Source of the DNA: Acidovorax sp.
Lineage (GTDB): Bacteria; Pseudomonadota; Gammaproteobacteria; Burkholderiales; Burkholderiaceae_C
NCBI RefSeq assembly: GCF_016783915.1
Contig: NZ_JADHVT010000009.1
Coordinates: 1 to 63,797 of the forward strand
DNA: 63,797 nucleotides
Direction of reading: 5' to 3'
The position numbers were made by a program, and so were the translations under genes. Numbering within the stretch: position 1 is the first letter of the stretch; each line of letters opens with the position of its first letter. Positions 50,550 through 60,192 of the stretch are shown one piece after another. Under the pieces are notes generated by a model. The model did no database searches and was not told the origin of the DNA. It worked only from the letters and a program-made list of their open reading frames with translations.

Positions 50550-53500
50550 ATGAGTCTTCTGGACCAATTGCCCTGCGCGGTGGTCGTCACGAACGAAGCG
50601 GGTCGCCTTCTGGACGTCAACGCGGCACTTCTCGCGCTTGCAGGAGGGGCACGAAAGGATCGCATCGGGGCGTTGTTCGATGAACTGCTGCCGCCAGCCA
50701 GCAGAATCTTCTTGCAGACCCATATCTGGCCCACCTTGCTTCGGGACGGGCAGGTCAGCGAAATCCATCTTCAAGTCAGCGGTTGCGACACAAACCGCGT
50801 GCCTGTGCTGCTCAATAGTCGCCGGGGGGAATACCAGGGTGCTCCCGCCTATTTTTGGAGCCTTGTTTCCACGCACGAGCGCCACCGCTTCGAGGCTGAA
50901 CTCATTGAACAGCGCAACCTGGCAGAGTCGGCGGGCCTGGCGCTCGGCGAAAGCCAGCGCTTTATTCGCGCCATCACTGACGCGATCCCAAGCATGGTGG
51001 CTTACTGGGGCAAGGATCTTCGCTGCCGCTTCGCCAACCATGCCTACGCGCAATGGTTCGGCAGGCACCCGCACGAGTTGATCGGCATGTCACGCGAAGA
51101 GCTGCTGGGCGAACGCATCGTTGAATGGAACGAGGAATACGCCCATGCGGCGCTCGCGGGACACGAACAGAATTTCGAACGTGCAGTGACCAATGTAGAT
51201 GGAAGTCGCCGCCACGTCCTGGCGCACTACGTCCCCGATATCGCAGGCAGCGAGGTACTTGGCTTCTTCGTCAATGTCAGTGACGTTACGGCACTCAAGA
51301 CAACGCAGTTGGCACTGGAAGAAGCCCAGAGGCTCGGCCAAACGGGCAGCTGGAGCTGGCAAGTCGAGGGAGATGTGGTCACTTGGTCCCCACAGATGTA
51401 CTCGATTCTCGGCTGCGACCCGCAGGCTCCAGCCCCCAGTTTTGAAGAGCAATCTCGCATATACCAGCAGGAAGACTACGCCAAGCTCGCTGAGCGGGTA
51501 CTCAATGCGCTGCGCACTGGCGAGGACTACATCCTGGATCTGCGCTACTGGCGACCCGATGGCCGCCCAGGCTGGGTGGAGGCGCGCGGCGAAGCTGTGC
51601 GCGAGGCGTCAGGGAGCATCGGTGGCCTGCGCGGTACGATTCAGGAAACCACGCAGCGGCGAGAGCAAGAGCTGGCACTAGTGGTTGCGCAGGGTCGGCT
51701 GCAGGCGATGTACGAGACCACGCCTGCCATGCTGCACTCGATTGATGCCCAAGGCCGACTTCTGCACGTGAGCGATGCGTGGCTTGCTTGCCTTGGATAC
51801 CGTCGGGACAACGTCATTGGCAGACTGTCTTCAGACTTCCTCACCGAAGAATCCCGTAGACGCGCCAAAGAGGAAGTACTTCCGGGCTTTTTCGCGACGG
51901 GCCGATGTGACGCAGTGCCCTACCAAATGATCACGAGCAGCGGAGAAATCATCGACGTGCTGCTCTCAGCAATTCTGGAGCGAGACGCACAAGGCCAGCC
52001 AGCGCGCAGTCTGGCCGTCTTCGAGGATGTGACGCTTCGCAGGCGCGCAGAACGCGAGCTCCAGAGGGAGCATGAGCGTTTGCGCAATCTGATAGAGGGT
52101 ACCAATGCAGGCACCTGGGAATGGAACGTCCGAACCGGCGAGGTGATCGTCAACCCTCGCTGGGCGGAGATCATCGGCTGGACCATCGAAGAACTGGGGG
52201 TCATAACGAATCAGTACCGCGCGGATATCGCCCACCCGGACGAACTGCCCCAGACTCAGCAGCTGCTGCGAGAGCATTTCGCAGGGCGCAGCGATGCCTA
52301 CGTGTCCGAACTGCGCTTGCGCCATCGGGACGGCTCCTGGATTTGGGTCGAAGACCGAGGGCGTCTCATCACACGCACAGCCGACGGCAGGCCCGAGTGG
52401 GTGTTCGGTATCCACATCGACATTTCAGAGAGAAAACGCCGTGACGATGCCATGCTGCGGCTCAGCGCCGAACTGGCGCAGCAGCATGAACTGATGAGGG
52501 TCACACTCCAGTCGATTGGAGACGCCGTCATCACCACGAATGCCGATGGGCTGGTCAGCTGGCTCAATCCGGTGGCCGAGCGAATGACTGGGTGGCTGTC
52601 TTCGGAGTCGATCGGACGCCCCTTGCCGCAGGTATTTCACATCATCAATGAAGAAACGCGCGAGCTCGCACCAGACCCGGTTGCAGCGTGCCTGGCCGAA
52701 GGCAGGACGGTAGGCCTGGCACCCAAAACCATGCTCATAGCGCGAGACGGCACTGAATACGGAATCCAGGACTCTGCGGCGCCGATACGCGGCCCACAGG
52801 GCGAAATGCTAGGCGTCGTTCTCGTCTTCCATGATGTCAGTGAGCAGCGTAGGCTCAGTGGCGAGATGACATATCGGGCCACGCACGATTCGCTGACAGG
52901 TCTTGTGAACCGCGCGGAATTCGAGTCGCGATTGCTCAGAACGCTGCGCCATGCTGAGGAAAACGACAGCAGCCATGCGCTGTTTTACATTGATCTGGAC
53001 CAGTTCAAAGTGGTGAATGACGCGTGCGGTCACGCCATCGGTGATCAGTTGTTGCAGCAGGTCAGCAAGCTGCTGGCGGAATCGATCCGAGCGCGCGACA
53101 CCCTTGCACGCCTGGGGGGTGACGAATTTGCCATCATTCTTGAAAACTGCACCATGGAGCAGGCTAGTCGGGTTGCCCAGAAGATCTGCGATCGCATGAA
53201 TGATTTTCGGTTCGTTCATGGGGAGAGACGTTTCCGCATCGGTACCAGCATTGGCCTCGTTCCGCTGGACAAGCGGTGGGCCAATGCATCCGTTGTACAA
53301 CAGGCCGCCGATGCATCGTGCTATGCAGCCAAAGAGGCGGGTAGAAATCGCGTCCACGCCTGGTTTGAGACTGACGTCACCATGCGCGAAAGAAATCATG
53401 AAATGCAGTGGACAACCCGGATTCAGCACGCGCTGGACAACGATTGCTTTGTGCTGTTTGCGCAGCGCATCCATTGCCTAAAAAAACAACCACCGGGCAT

Positions 53501-54182
53501 TCACGCCGAGGTTTTGCTGCGCCTGAGAAACGATGATGGATCGTTGGTGCAGCCCGGAGTGTTCCTTCCTGCAGCCGAACGCTTTCATCTGGCGTCGCGC
53601 ATTGACCGCTGGGTTCTACAAAACGCGGTCCGGTGGCTGCAAGGCTTGGAGGAGCCCGAGGCCATCGACAGCCTCAGCGTCAACCTCTCGGGCCAGTCCG
53701 TGGGCGACAGGGCCTTTCATGCATGGGCACTCGAATTATTTTCTGCATCAGGTGCAACGGCATGTTCCAGGCTTTGCCTCGAAATCACCGAAACGGCAGC
53801 TGTCACTAACCTTGCGGACGCGGCAATCTTCATCGGCCATGTTCGTTCAGCTGGAGTGAAAGTCGCGCTTGACGACTTCGGTGCTGGCGCATCGTCGTTC
53901 GGGTATCTCAAAGCCCTGCCCGTTGACTACCTCAAGATCGACGGGCAGTTCATTCGAACTCTCCTCAGCAATCCCCTGGACGAAGCGGCGGTTCGCTGCT
54001 TCGCCGATGTCGCGAGACTGATGGGATTGGAAACAGTGGCTGAATTTGTTGAAAGCCCAGAAGTGCTGGAGCGCCTGAAGGAGATGGGGGTGGACTACGC
54101 GCAGGGATACCTAGAGCACCGTCCCGAGCCCATCAACCGCTTGACAGAGATGGCGACCAGGGCCGGGGCGACTGCCTTGTAA
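50550..54182 (+). CDS. multi-PAS diguanylate cyclase/phosphodiesterase, RsbQ partner candidate
   Basis: The protein of about 1210 residues has six PAS-like domains (approximately residues 1-115, 130-250, 255-375, 380-500, 505-635, 645-765), a GGDEF domain with intact RLGGDEFAII near residue 856, and an EAL domain in which the motif reads AEVLLR near residue 984. The EAL glutamate and DDFGAG, ITET and KIDGQF residues are present, while AEGVE appears as AEFVE. The first PAS (PTLLRDGQVSEIHLQV then VPVLLNSRRG) resembles the PAS of RsbP. ATG 50550 is preferred over TTG 50514, which would overlap the hydrolase. Confidence 0.88.
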   Translation: MSLLDQLPCAVVVTNEAGRLLDVNAALLALAGGARKDRIGALFDELLPPASRIFLQTHIWPTLLRDGQVSEIHLQVSGCDTNRVPVLLNSRRGEYQGAPAYFWSLVSTHERHRFEAELIEQRNLAESAGLALGESQRFIRAITDAIPSMVAYWGKDLRCRFANHAYAQWFGRHPHELIGMSREELLGERIVEWNEEYAHAALAGHEQNFERAVTNVDGSRRHVLAHYVPDIAGSEVLGFFVNVSDVTALKTTQLALEEAQRLGQTGSWSWQVEGDVVTWSPQMYSILGCDPQAPAPSFEEQSRIYQQEDYAKLAERVLNALRTGEDYILDLRYWRPDGRPGWVEARGEAVREASGSIGGLRGTIQETTQRREQELALVVAQGRLQAMYETTPAMLHSIDAQGRLLHVSDAWLACLGYRRDNVIGRLSSDFLTEESRRRAKEEVLPGFFATGRCDAVPYQMITSSGEIIDVLLSAILERDAQGQPARSLAVFEDVTLRRRAERELQREHERLRNLIEGTNAGTWEWNVRTGEVIVNPRWAEIIGWTIEELGVITNQYRADIAHPDELPQTQQLLREHFAGRSDAYVSELRLRHRDGSWIWVEDRGRLITRTADGRPEWVFGIHIDISERKRRDDAMLRLSAELAQQHELMRVTLQSIGDAVITTNADGLVSWLNPVAERMTGWLSSESIGRPLPQVFHIINEETRELAPDPVAACLAEGRTVGLAPKTMLIARDGTEYGIQDSAAPIRGPQGEMLGVVLVFHDVSEQRRLSGEMTYRATHDSLTGLVNRAEFESRLLRTLRHAEENDSSHALFYIDLDQFKVVNDACGHAIGDQLLQQVSKLLAESIRARDTLARLGGDEFAIILENCTMEQASRVAQKICDRMNDFRFVHGERRFRIGTSIGLVPLDKRWANASVVQQAADASCYAAKEAGRNRVHAWFETDVTMRERNHEMQWTTRIQHALDNDCFVLFAQRIHCLKKQPPGIHAEVLLRLRNDDGSLVQPGVFLPAAERFHLASRIDRWVLQNAVRWLQGLEEPEAIDSLSVNLSGQSVGDRAFHAWALELFSASGATACSRLCLEITETAAVTNLADAAIFIGHVRSAGVKVALDDFGAGASSFGYLKALPVDYLKIDGQFIRTLLSNPLDEAAVRCFADVARLMGLETVAEFVESPEVLERLKEMGVDYAQGYLEHRPEPINRLTEMATRAGATAL

Positions 54183-55123
54183 GGCATCCATCGCCCAACC
54201 GCCACAAGCCCGTGGACAGCGACCAGCGCTTAGCCGCCAATGCGGGGATGACGATTGATGCAAAACGCCCCCAGGCACCCCATATATCCCGCACAGAGCG
54301 CGGGCGGATTCTTCTTTAACCTAGTCGCCCCTGTCAGATCTTGCTCTGAGAGACTCGTGCTGACTCGAAGATCAATGCTGCTCTCTTCATGAGAAGACTT
54401 CTGCCGACGACGGGATAAGCGACTGCTTTCAGCCTGTAGCCGCCGCTTGGCCAAAACGCTGTTCTTTGCGTCAAGCGTTTAAGTGCGGCCCTGAGTAGAA
54501 AGATCCTGAGCTGATGGCGCGCCAAGCAGCCCGGCTGGAAAAAATACAAGACTCAGTGAGAAACGCCCGGGAAAGTGCAACACTGAAGGAATAAAAAGTA
54601 CAAAGGTAGGCCCCCCGTGTTGTTCCAAGTCGTTGATTTCTCGAGTTCGGCAGTACAACACCCAGCGCATATCGACATGTGTGTCGATTCCACCCGGGTT
54701 TTGAATTTATTGGGTACGGCAATGTCGCGTAACTATTTGATTCACTTCCATATTCCGGCAATCGGCAATGACAGCGTCCGGTTCAAGAAGGTATCTGCAC
54801 CGCAACCACCACAGACCCCCAAGAGGTAGAAGAAAGCCAAGAACTTATCCACCACGTGAGCATCCAGCTCACGAACCAGGGTGGGTCAGATCGAGATGGA
54901 AATGGTGGGTTGCGGTTGCATGCAAATCAACAACCCGCGCTAGCAGCGCCAGCGCCTTGATCGGTCTGCATGGTGCACAACAGGTGCGTTTAGAAATTCA
55001 ACAGCTTCTGTCCCGCAAAATCCTAGGCGCCATGGGTCGTCATTTGTTCAACCCCTGTCATCCCATGAACTCAAGTGGGCACCCCCGGTCATCGCCCTAC
55101 ACGGTGATTGGCGCAATAGGGAC
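54183..55123. other. gene-poor stretch of about 940 bp
   Basis: No frame here has a recognisable product. A minus-strand frame at 54230-54454 and another at 54471-54761 have no family match, no ribosome binding site and unusual residue content. The stretch contains the second copy of the diverged direct repeat and lies between the PAS-GGDEF-EAL gene and the 3' end of the hybrid kinase gene. Confidence 0.5.
54682..54742. repeat. diverged direct repeat, right copy
   Basis: The block begins TGTCGATTCCACCCGGG and ends CGCGTAACTATTTGATT, in the same orientation as the copy at 48258-48340. It lacks the 21-bp internal duplication. The two copies bracket the etfA remnant, hydrolase and PAS-GGDEF-EAL gene. 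Confidence 0.6.
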
Positions 55124-58100
55124 CTATTTTGCTTTGGTAGGACCTACCAAATCCAAACCGCCAATGCCGCCACTGAGAATAGAAACAGCCTGGTCGAACT
55201 CGAGGTTCTCCACATGTCCTTGGAGGCGCTGAAAGGTCAGTGCGTCGAACAAGGGCCGCAGCAAAGGCGCCAGCTTCTCGAACAAGTCCAGCCCGCTCAG
55301 GTTGGCATCCTGCAGCGCACGCATGAGTTCGACAACGCGCTGTGGGTCTAGCGGCGGCGCGCCAGCTTTCATCAGTAGCGGCTCCGCCGGCACCCGCAGC
55401 CAGTCGGCCGAGGCAGCCCGCACTTGCTCGGTTGCCTCGGCGAGCCGGGCGAGCAGGGGCGCTACCGCTTCGGTCTGATCCTGACGGCAGGCTACCTCCA
55501 CCTGCCCCGCCAGAGCGGCGATCTCCTTGGCCCCCAGCGTGGCCGCGCTGCCCTTGAGCTTGTGCATCAGTGCCGCCATTGCCTGGCGCTGCTCGGGCGC
55601 CGTTGCCGGTGCGTCCAGGCATTCCTCGCACAGCGCGAGCATGCGTTGCAGCATGCTGCGCAACAGCTTCACGTCGCCCGCCAGGCGCCGGCTTGAATCC
55701 TCGGCATCGATGCCCTTGATCTGCGGCCAGCCCTGGGAGTCGCTCGCCACCTGGGCGACTACGGGGCCGACGGGCGCGCGGCCGATCAGCCGTCGCACGC
55801 CCTGCACCAGCAGCTCCGGGTCAATAGGCTTGGACAGGATGTCCTGCATCCCAGCTTCGCGTGCGCGGCGGTGTTCGCTGTCGGTATTGCCCGCGGTCAG
55901 CGCCACGACGGGTAGCCCGGCACGCTCGGGCAAGGCGCGGATGCGGCGCGTCGCCTCCAGCCCGTCCATGACGGGCATCTGCACGTCCATCAGTACGATA
56001 TCGAAGTCAGCGCGCTCCTCCACCCAGCGCAACGCCTCGGCGCCGTCGCGTGCGGGCTGCACCAGAGCGCCTTCGAGCTCCAGCAAACGCCCAGCGACCT
56101 GCAGGTTGATGTCGCTGTCGTCCACCAGCAGCACGCGCACTCCCTGAAGGCGCGGGCCGTCGATACCAACTTGCGCTGCACTCGCGAACTCAGCGGCGTC
56201 GCCCAACTCGAAAGGCAACTCCACCCAGAAACAGCTGCCCTGGCCCGGCGTGCTGTGCACGCCTATCTGTCCGCCCATCAACTCGACCAGGTGCTTGGTG
56301 ATCGACAGGCCCAGCCCCGTGCCGCCAAAGCGTCGCGTGGTGGACGCATCGGCTTGCGAGAAGGGAGCGAAAAGCCTGGGTAGCACATCCGCGGCGATGC
56401 CCACGCCGGTGTCTCGCACCTCAAAGCGTAAGCGGCACTGGCCGACCGGCGCCACCAGCGCCTGGACGCTCAGTGCGACCTGACCGTGTGCGGTGAATTT
56501 GATCGCATTGCCCAACAGGTTGACCAGGATCTGGCGCAGCCGTGTGGGGTCGCCCAGCAAGGCATCCGGCAGCGTGGCATCAGGGGTCACTGCCAGGGCC
56601 AGGCCCTTGTTGCGGGCATGCTCCTCGAAGACCGCCTGCAGGGACGAGCTCACGTCGCGCAGGCTGAAGGTCGTGCGCTCCAGTCCCATCTCGCCAGCCT
56701 CGATCTTGGACAGGTCCAGCACATCGTTGACGATGCCCAGCAGCGCCTTGCCCGACAGCAGGATGTTCTGAACATAGGGCGCCTGCTCGGTGCTCAGCAG
56801 CGTGCGCTGTAGCAGGTGTGCCAGCCCAATCACCGCGTTCAGCGGCGTGCGGATCTCGTGACTCATGTTGGCCAGGAAGGCACTCTTGGCTTCGCTGGCG
56901 GCCTCAGCCGCAGCCGTTGCCGCGCGCAGCAGGTCGTCTGTTCGGCGTTGCTCGCTGATGTCCTGAAAGGCCCCGACCAGTTGCACCGGCTTGCTGTGGG
57001 CGTCCAATTCCACCTCGCCCATTGACCGTACCCAAACCGTTCGTCCGGTATAGGTGATCAGGCGCAACTCCAGGTCCCAGCCTTGGCCGCTGGCGATCGC
57101 CCGGTTCACGGCATCGGTGATCACCGGGCGGCTCTCAGGCGCGTAGAAGTTGATGGCTGTGTCCAGCGTCGGCTCGAAGTCGGCCGGCACTTCGTGGATG
57201 GCGCGCGTCTGCTCGCTCCAGTGCAACTGGCCAGCCCGAAGGTCAACACGCCAGCCGCCCACCAGAGCCATGCCGCCGACGCTCCGCAGCAGGCTTTCAT
57301 TGGCCTGCAGCGCGGCTTCGGCTCGCAGCCTTTCGGTCACGTCGAAGTTGACGCCGATCATGCGCAGCGGTCGACCGTCGGCGTCCCGCACGACACGGGC
57401 CATGGCCTTCAGATATCTCTCCTCACCGTCGAGACGAATCACGCGGAACTGGAGCTCGAAGTCGGCACGCCCGTCGATGGCGTCCTGCAGTGCCTTCTCG
57501 CTGCTGGCCCTGTCTTCGGGGTGAACGCTGTCGCTCCACAGCGTGTAGGGCTCGCGCCCGCCCGAGCGATGGCGCCCGTACAACGCATACATCTGGTCAT
57601 CCCAGACCAGGGTACGGGCGACAACGTCGTAGTCCCACACGCCGATGCCTGCGGCGCCGGCTGCCAGCTCGAAGCGCTCGTTGCTGCGCTGGACTTCCTG
57701 CGCGAGGTGCTTCTGCGCCGTGATGTCGGTGCGGATCGACACGTACTTCCGAATCGAGCCGTCTGCGTCCTTCACGGGCACCATCACCGCGTAGGTCCAG
57801 TACACGCTGCCATTCTTTGCGACGCCACCGATCTCACCTTGCCAGGCCCGGCCGGCGCGCAACGCAGGCCAGATCTCGCTGTTGAAGTCGCCCGATCCGA
57901 GCTGGGGCTGGTGCACGGCGTAGGTCTGCCCGAGCAGCTCCTCACGCGAGAACCCGGTGAGCTGGCAGACGTTGTCGTTGACCGTGATGAAGCGACCGTC
58001 CGGGCCCATTTCGGAGAAGATGGCGTAATTCTGGATCGCCACCAGCAAGGCCTCGTTCTCGCGCAGTGCGGCTGCCAGTTGCAGGCGGCCCTCGTTCAGC

Positions 58101-58912
58101 TCGGTGACGTCATGAACGATGACGTAGAAGCCCTTTACCTCGTCACCCTGGTGGTCGGGCAGGTAATGGGCCAGCGAGTGGCGCAGACCCTGCCCGTTTG
58201 GACGCGGAATAGAGCGCTCGAAGGTCTGCTTCTCACCGCGCAGCGCGGCCTCGACGAACGGGCGGTTGGCCTCGAACAGCGCCGGGCCCAGCAGGTCGCG
58301 CATATTGCGCCCGGGTAGGGTGCCTGGATCGACACCGAACCAAGTGTGGTAGGCCTGATTGGCGACGCGGTTGTCGAGGTTTCGGTCCCAGTAGCCGATC
58401 ATCGAGGGCACAGCGTCGAGCACGGTGCGAAGGTCTCGGCGGGTGGCTTCCAGCGCCGCCTGGCGGTCCTGCAGGGACTGGATCATGGCGTCGAAGCTTT
58501 GAGAAAGCGAGCCGAACTCATCCCGCGCCAGGTAGGCGCTGCGGGCCTGCAGATCGCCGGCCTCAATGCGGCGCGCTGTGTCTTGCAGCGTGCGCATCGG
58601 CCGCAGGACGCGCCGCATCACCACGGCCACCAAACCTGACAGCAGCGCGGCCAGCGAAGCATTCGCGACCAACGTCGCGATGCGCAGCCGGCGCTGTTGT
58701 TGGCTACGCATTTCGATCAGTCGGCCCGCCAGGTCGAAGGCCCCGTCGCTGATGCGGCGCGTTTCAGCCACCAGGTGGTCGGACAGCATCTGTCGCCGCC
58801 CGCCATCGGAATCGGCGGCGCCCGCTCCGGCCGACGATTCAAGTGCAGCAAAGAGGGGCGGCAGGCCTTCGCTCACGCCCACCAAATCGTCGATGTCGTC
58901 CTTAAGGCCCAA
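55124..58912 (-). CDS. hybrid sensor histidine kinase (main part of a frameshifted gene)
   Basis: The frame encodes about 1260 residues: the end of a periplasmic region, a helix (IATLVANASLAALLSGLVAVV), HAMP (RRIEAGDLQARSA), four PAS domains (about residues 155-280, 285-410, 415-540, 545-665), HisKA with H685 (NMSHEIRTPLNAVIG), HATPase (GGTGLGLSITKHLVELMGG), a receiver with D976 (VLMDVQMPVMDG), and an Hpt domain with H1117 (MHKLKGSAATLG). It lacks a proper N terminus: the missing first helix is encoded in another frame at 58902-59180. The periplasmic binding-protein gene upstream probably supplies the sensor. Confidence 0.88.
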   Translation of the reverse strand: MGLKDDIDDLVGVSEGLPPLFAALESSAGAGAADSDGGRRQMLSDHLVAETRRISDGAFDLAGRLIEMRSQQQRRLRIATLVANASLAALLSGLVAVVMRRVLRPMRTLQDTARRIEAGDLQARSAYLARDEFGSLSQSFDAMIQSLQDRQAALEATRRDLRTVLDAVPSMIGYWDRNLDNRVANQAYHTWFGVDPGTLPGRNMRDLLGPALFEANRPFVEAALRGEKQTFERSIPRPNGQGLRHSLAHYLPDHQGDEVKGFYVIVHDVTELNEGRLQLAAALRENEALLVAIQNYAIFSEMGPDGRFITVNDNVCQLTGFSREELLGQTYAVHQPQLGSGDFNSEIWPALRAGRAWQGEIGGVAKNGSVYWTYAVMVPVKDADGSIRKYVSIRTDITAQKHLAQEVQRSNERFELAAGAAGIGVWDYDVVARTLVWDDQMYALYGRHRSGGREPYTLWSDSVHPEDRASSEKALQDAIDGRADFELQFRVIRLDGEERYLKAMARVVRDADGRPLRMIGVNFDVTERLRAEAALQANESLLRSVGGMALVGGWRVDLRAGQLHWSEQTRAIHEVPADFEPTLDTAINFYAPESRPVITDAVNRAIASGQGWDLELRLITYTGRTVWVRSMGEVELDAHSKPVQLVGAFQDISEQRRTDDLLRAATAAAEAASEAKSAFLANMSHEIRTPLNAVIGLAHLLQRTLLSTEQAPYVQNILLSGKALLGIVNDVLDLSKIEAGEMGLERTTFSLRDVSSSLQAVFEEHARNKGLALAVTPDATLPDALLGDPTRLRQILVNLLGNAIKFTAHGQVALSVQALVAPVGQCRLRFEVRDTGVGIAADVLPRLFAPFSQADASTTRRFGGTGLGLSITKHLVELMGGQIGVHSTPGQGSCFWVELPFELGDAAEFASAAQVGIDGPRLQGVRVLLVDDSDINLQVAGRLLELEGALVQPARDGAEALRWVEERADFDIVLMDVQMPVMDGLEATRRIRALPERAGLPVVALTAGNTDSEHRRAREAGMQDILSKPIDPELLVQGVRRLIGRAPVGPVVAQVASDSQGWPQIKGIDAEDSSRRLAGDVKLLRSMLQRMLALCEECLDAPATAPEQRQAMAALMHKLKGSAATLGAKEIAALAGQVEVACRQDQTEAVAPLLARLAEATEQVRAASADWLRVPAEPLLMKAGAPPLDPQRVVELMRALQDANLSGLDLFEKLAPLLRPLFDALTFQRLQGHVENLEFDQAVSILSGGIGGLDLVGPTKAK

Positions 58913-59180
58913 TACGGGGCACGTCGAGTACGTGCAGGGTCTGGGTCAGCTCGGTGTGCACGGCATGCCACTGCCGCCGCGCCCGTGCATGTCCGTGCAG
59001 CAGATAGTCCTGCGTCAGAACCAGCAGACCGGCAGCGTCGCGCGAGACCCTGCCGACTTCCAGCTGCACGGTATCGATGCGTTCGTGCTGCCGTTCCAGC
59101 AACTCGGCGGCGACTTGATGCATGACCACCAGCACGAAGGCCAGTGTCATGCCCCACAACATCAGACGGCGGACTTGCAA
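58902..59180 (-). pseudogene. displaced N terminus of the hybrid kinase
   Basis: This frame encodes MQVRRLMLWGMTLAFVLVVM and the first 90 residues of a periplasmic segment (ERQHERIDTVQLEVGRVSRD), then stops at TAA 58902. The remaining kinase continues in a different frame beginning LGLKDDIDD, so an extra base near 58905-58915 (or a two-base loss) has broken the gene. It starts eight bases after the stop of the binding-protein gene. It could be a sequencing error. Confidence 0.7.
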
Positions 59181-59187
59181 GCTCGGC

Positions 59188-60192
59188 TCACTTGATAAGG
59201 TTCACCGCGCGTGGGGCGAGCTTCTTCAGCGGTTCGGTGCGCACCAGGTCCAGGTAGTCGGGTACCTCGCCCGCCGGCACCAGCCGTCTGCGCAGCGCCC
59301 AGCGGGCCTCGGCCTCCAGCGTGGTGATCAGTGACTGCGACAGCTGCAACCTGAACTCGAAGCCGTCCCAGGTCTTTGACAGGTCCTCCACAGAAACCTT
59401 GAGCGCCTTGGCCACGATGGCACGGGCGCGCTCGGGTTCGCGCTGCAGCAGGACCGTGGCGCGCTGCACGGCCCGCAGCAGCTTGATGGCATCATCGTCG
59501 CTGACACCCTGGCTGGCTGGGCGGCTGACAATGTTGAAGGTAACGCTGAAGAACGCAGGGCCGGGCATCACCCTGGCCTGCGGCCCCAGCCGATGCAGCG
59601 CCTCCGTGACATGGGTGCTGAACAGCGCCGCTGCATCCACCTCGCCACGCGCGAGGGGGCCGACAGGGTCCTTGGGCTCCAGGGGCTGCTCCGTCACGTT
59701 GTCGAGCTTCACCCCGTGGAAGAGCATGAAGGTGTCGGCAAAGTAGTGGCTGCTGGTGCCTGGGAGGACTCCCAGCCGCTTGCCCTGCAGGTCGGTGGGT
59801 TGAGTGATGCTGCGGTCGGTGCGCACCACGATCTGGTTCTCGCGCCCTGACACGGTGGTGGTGGCCAGGATGCCGAAGTCGCGCCGGGTGAAGCCGGCCA
59901 GCATGATGGGCGTGTCGGCCACGGTGGCGAAGTGCGCCTCGCCGGCCAGCAGCGCTTCCAGGCAGATCCGCCCGACCGGGTAGTGCTTGATGTTCAGGGC
60001 CAGGCCCTCGGCCGCGAAGTATCCCTCGGCCTCAGCAATGAGCACCGGGGCCGAGTAGGGGATGTTGGCCACTGCCAGCGTCAGCGTCGCAGCCCGGCTG
60101 GCACCGGCGAACAGCGTCAGTCCCACCCAGCACACCGCAAACCAGAACCTGTGCGGTCCTCTTCCCTGACTCAGTCGATTTGAAGTTCGCAA
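59188..60192 (-). CDS. NMT1/SsuA-like periplasmic binding protein of a sensory system
   Basis: The 334-residue protein has a signal peptide (FWFAVCWVGLTLFAGASRA) and the type II periplasmic fold of NMT1/THI5/SsuA proteins, with YFAAEGLALNIKHYPVGR and TDLQGKRLGVLPGTSSHYFAD. AAGGAG lies eight bases before the TTG start at 60192. No ABC permease or ATPase genes are nearby; it is immediately upstream of the hybrid kinase gene, so it is more likely a ligand-sensing partner than a transport receptor. Confidence 0.85.
   Translation of the reverse strand: MRTSNRLSQGRGPHRFWFAVCWVGLTLFAGASRAATLTLAVANIPYSAPVLIAEAEGYFAAEGLALNIKHYPVGRICLEALLAGEAHFATVADTPIMLAGFTRRDFGILATTTVSGRENQIVVRTDRSITQPTDLQGKRLGVLPGTSSHYFADTFMLFHGVKLDNVTEQPLEPKDPVGPLARGEVDAAALFSTHVTEALHRLGPQARVMPGPAFFSVTFNIVSRPASQGVSDDDAIKLLRAVQRATVLLQREPERARAIVAKALKVSVEDLSKTWDGFEFRLQLSQSLITTLEAEARWALRRRLVPAGEVPDYLDLVRTEPLKKLAPRAVNLIK

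Noticed and set aside
54230-54761. Two short minus-strand frames after the PAS-GGDEF-EAL gene
   Set aside because: No homology is visible and the upper frame overlaps the direct repeat; treated as non-coding.
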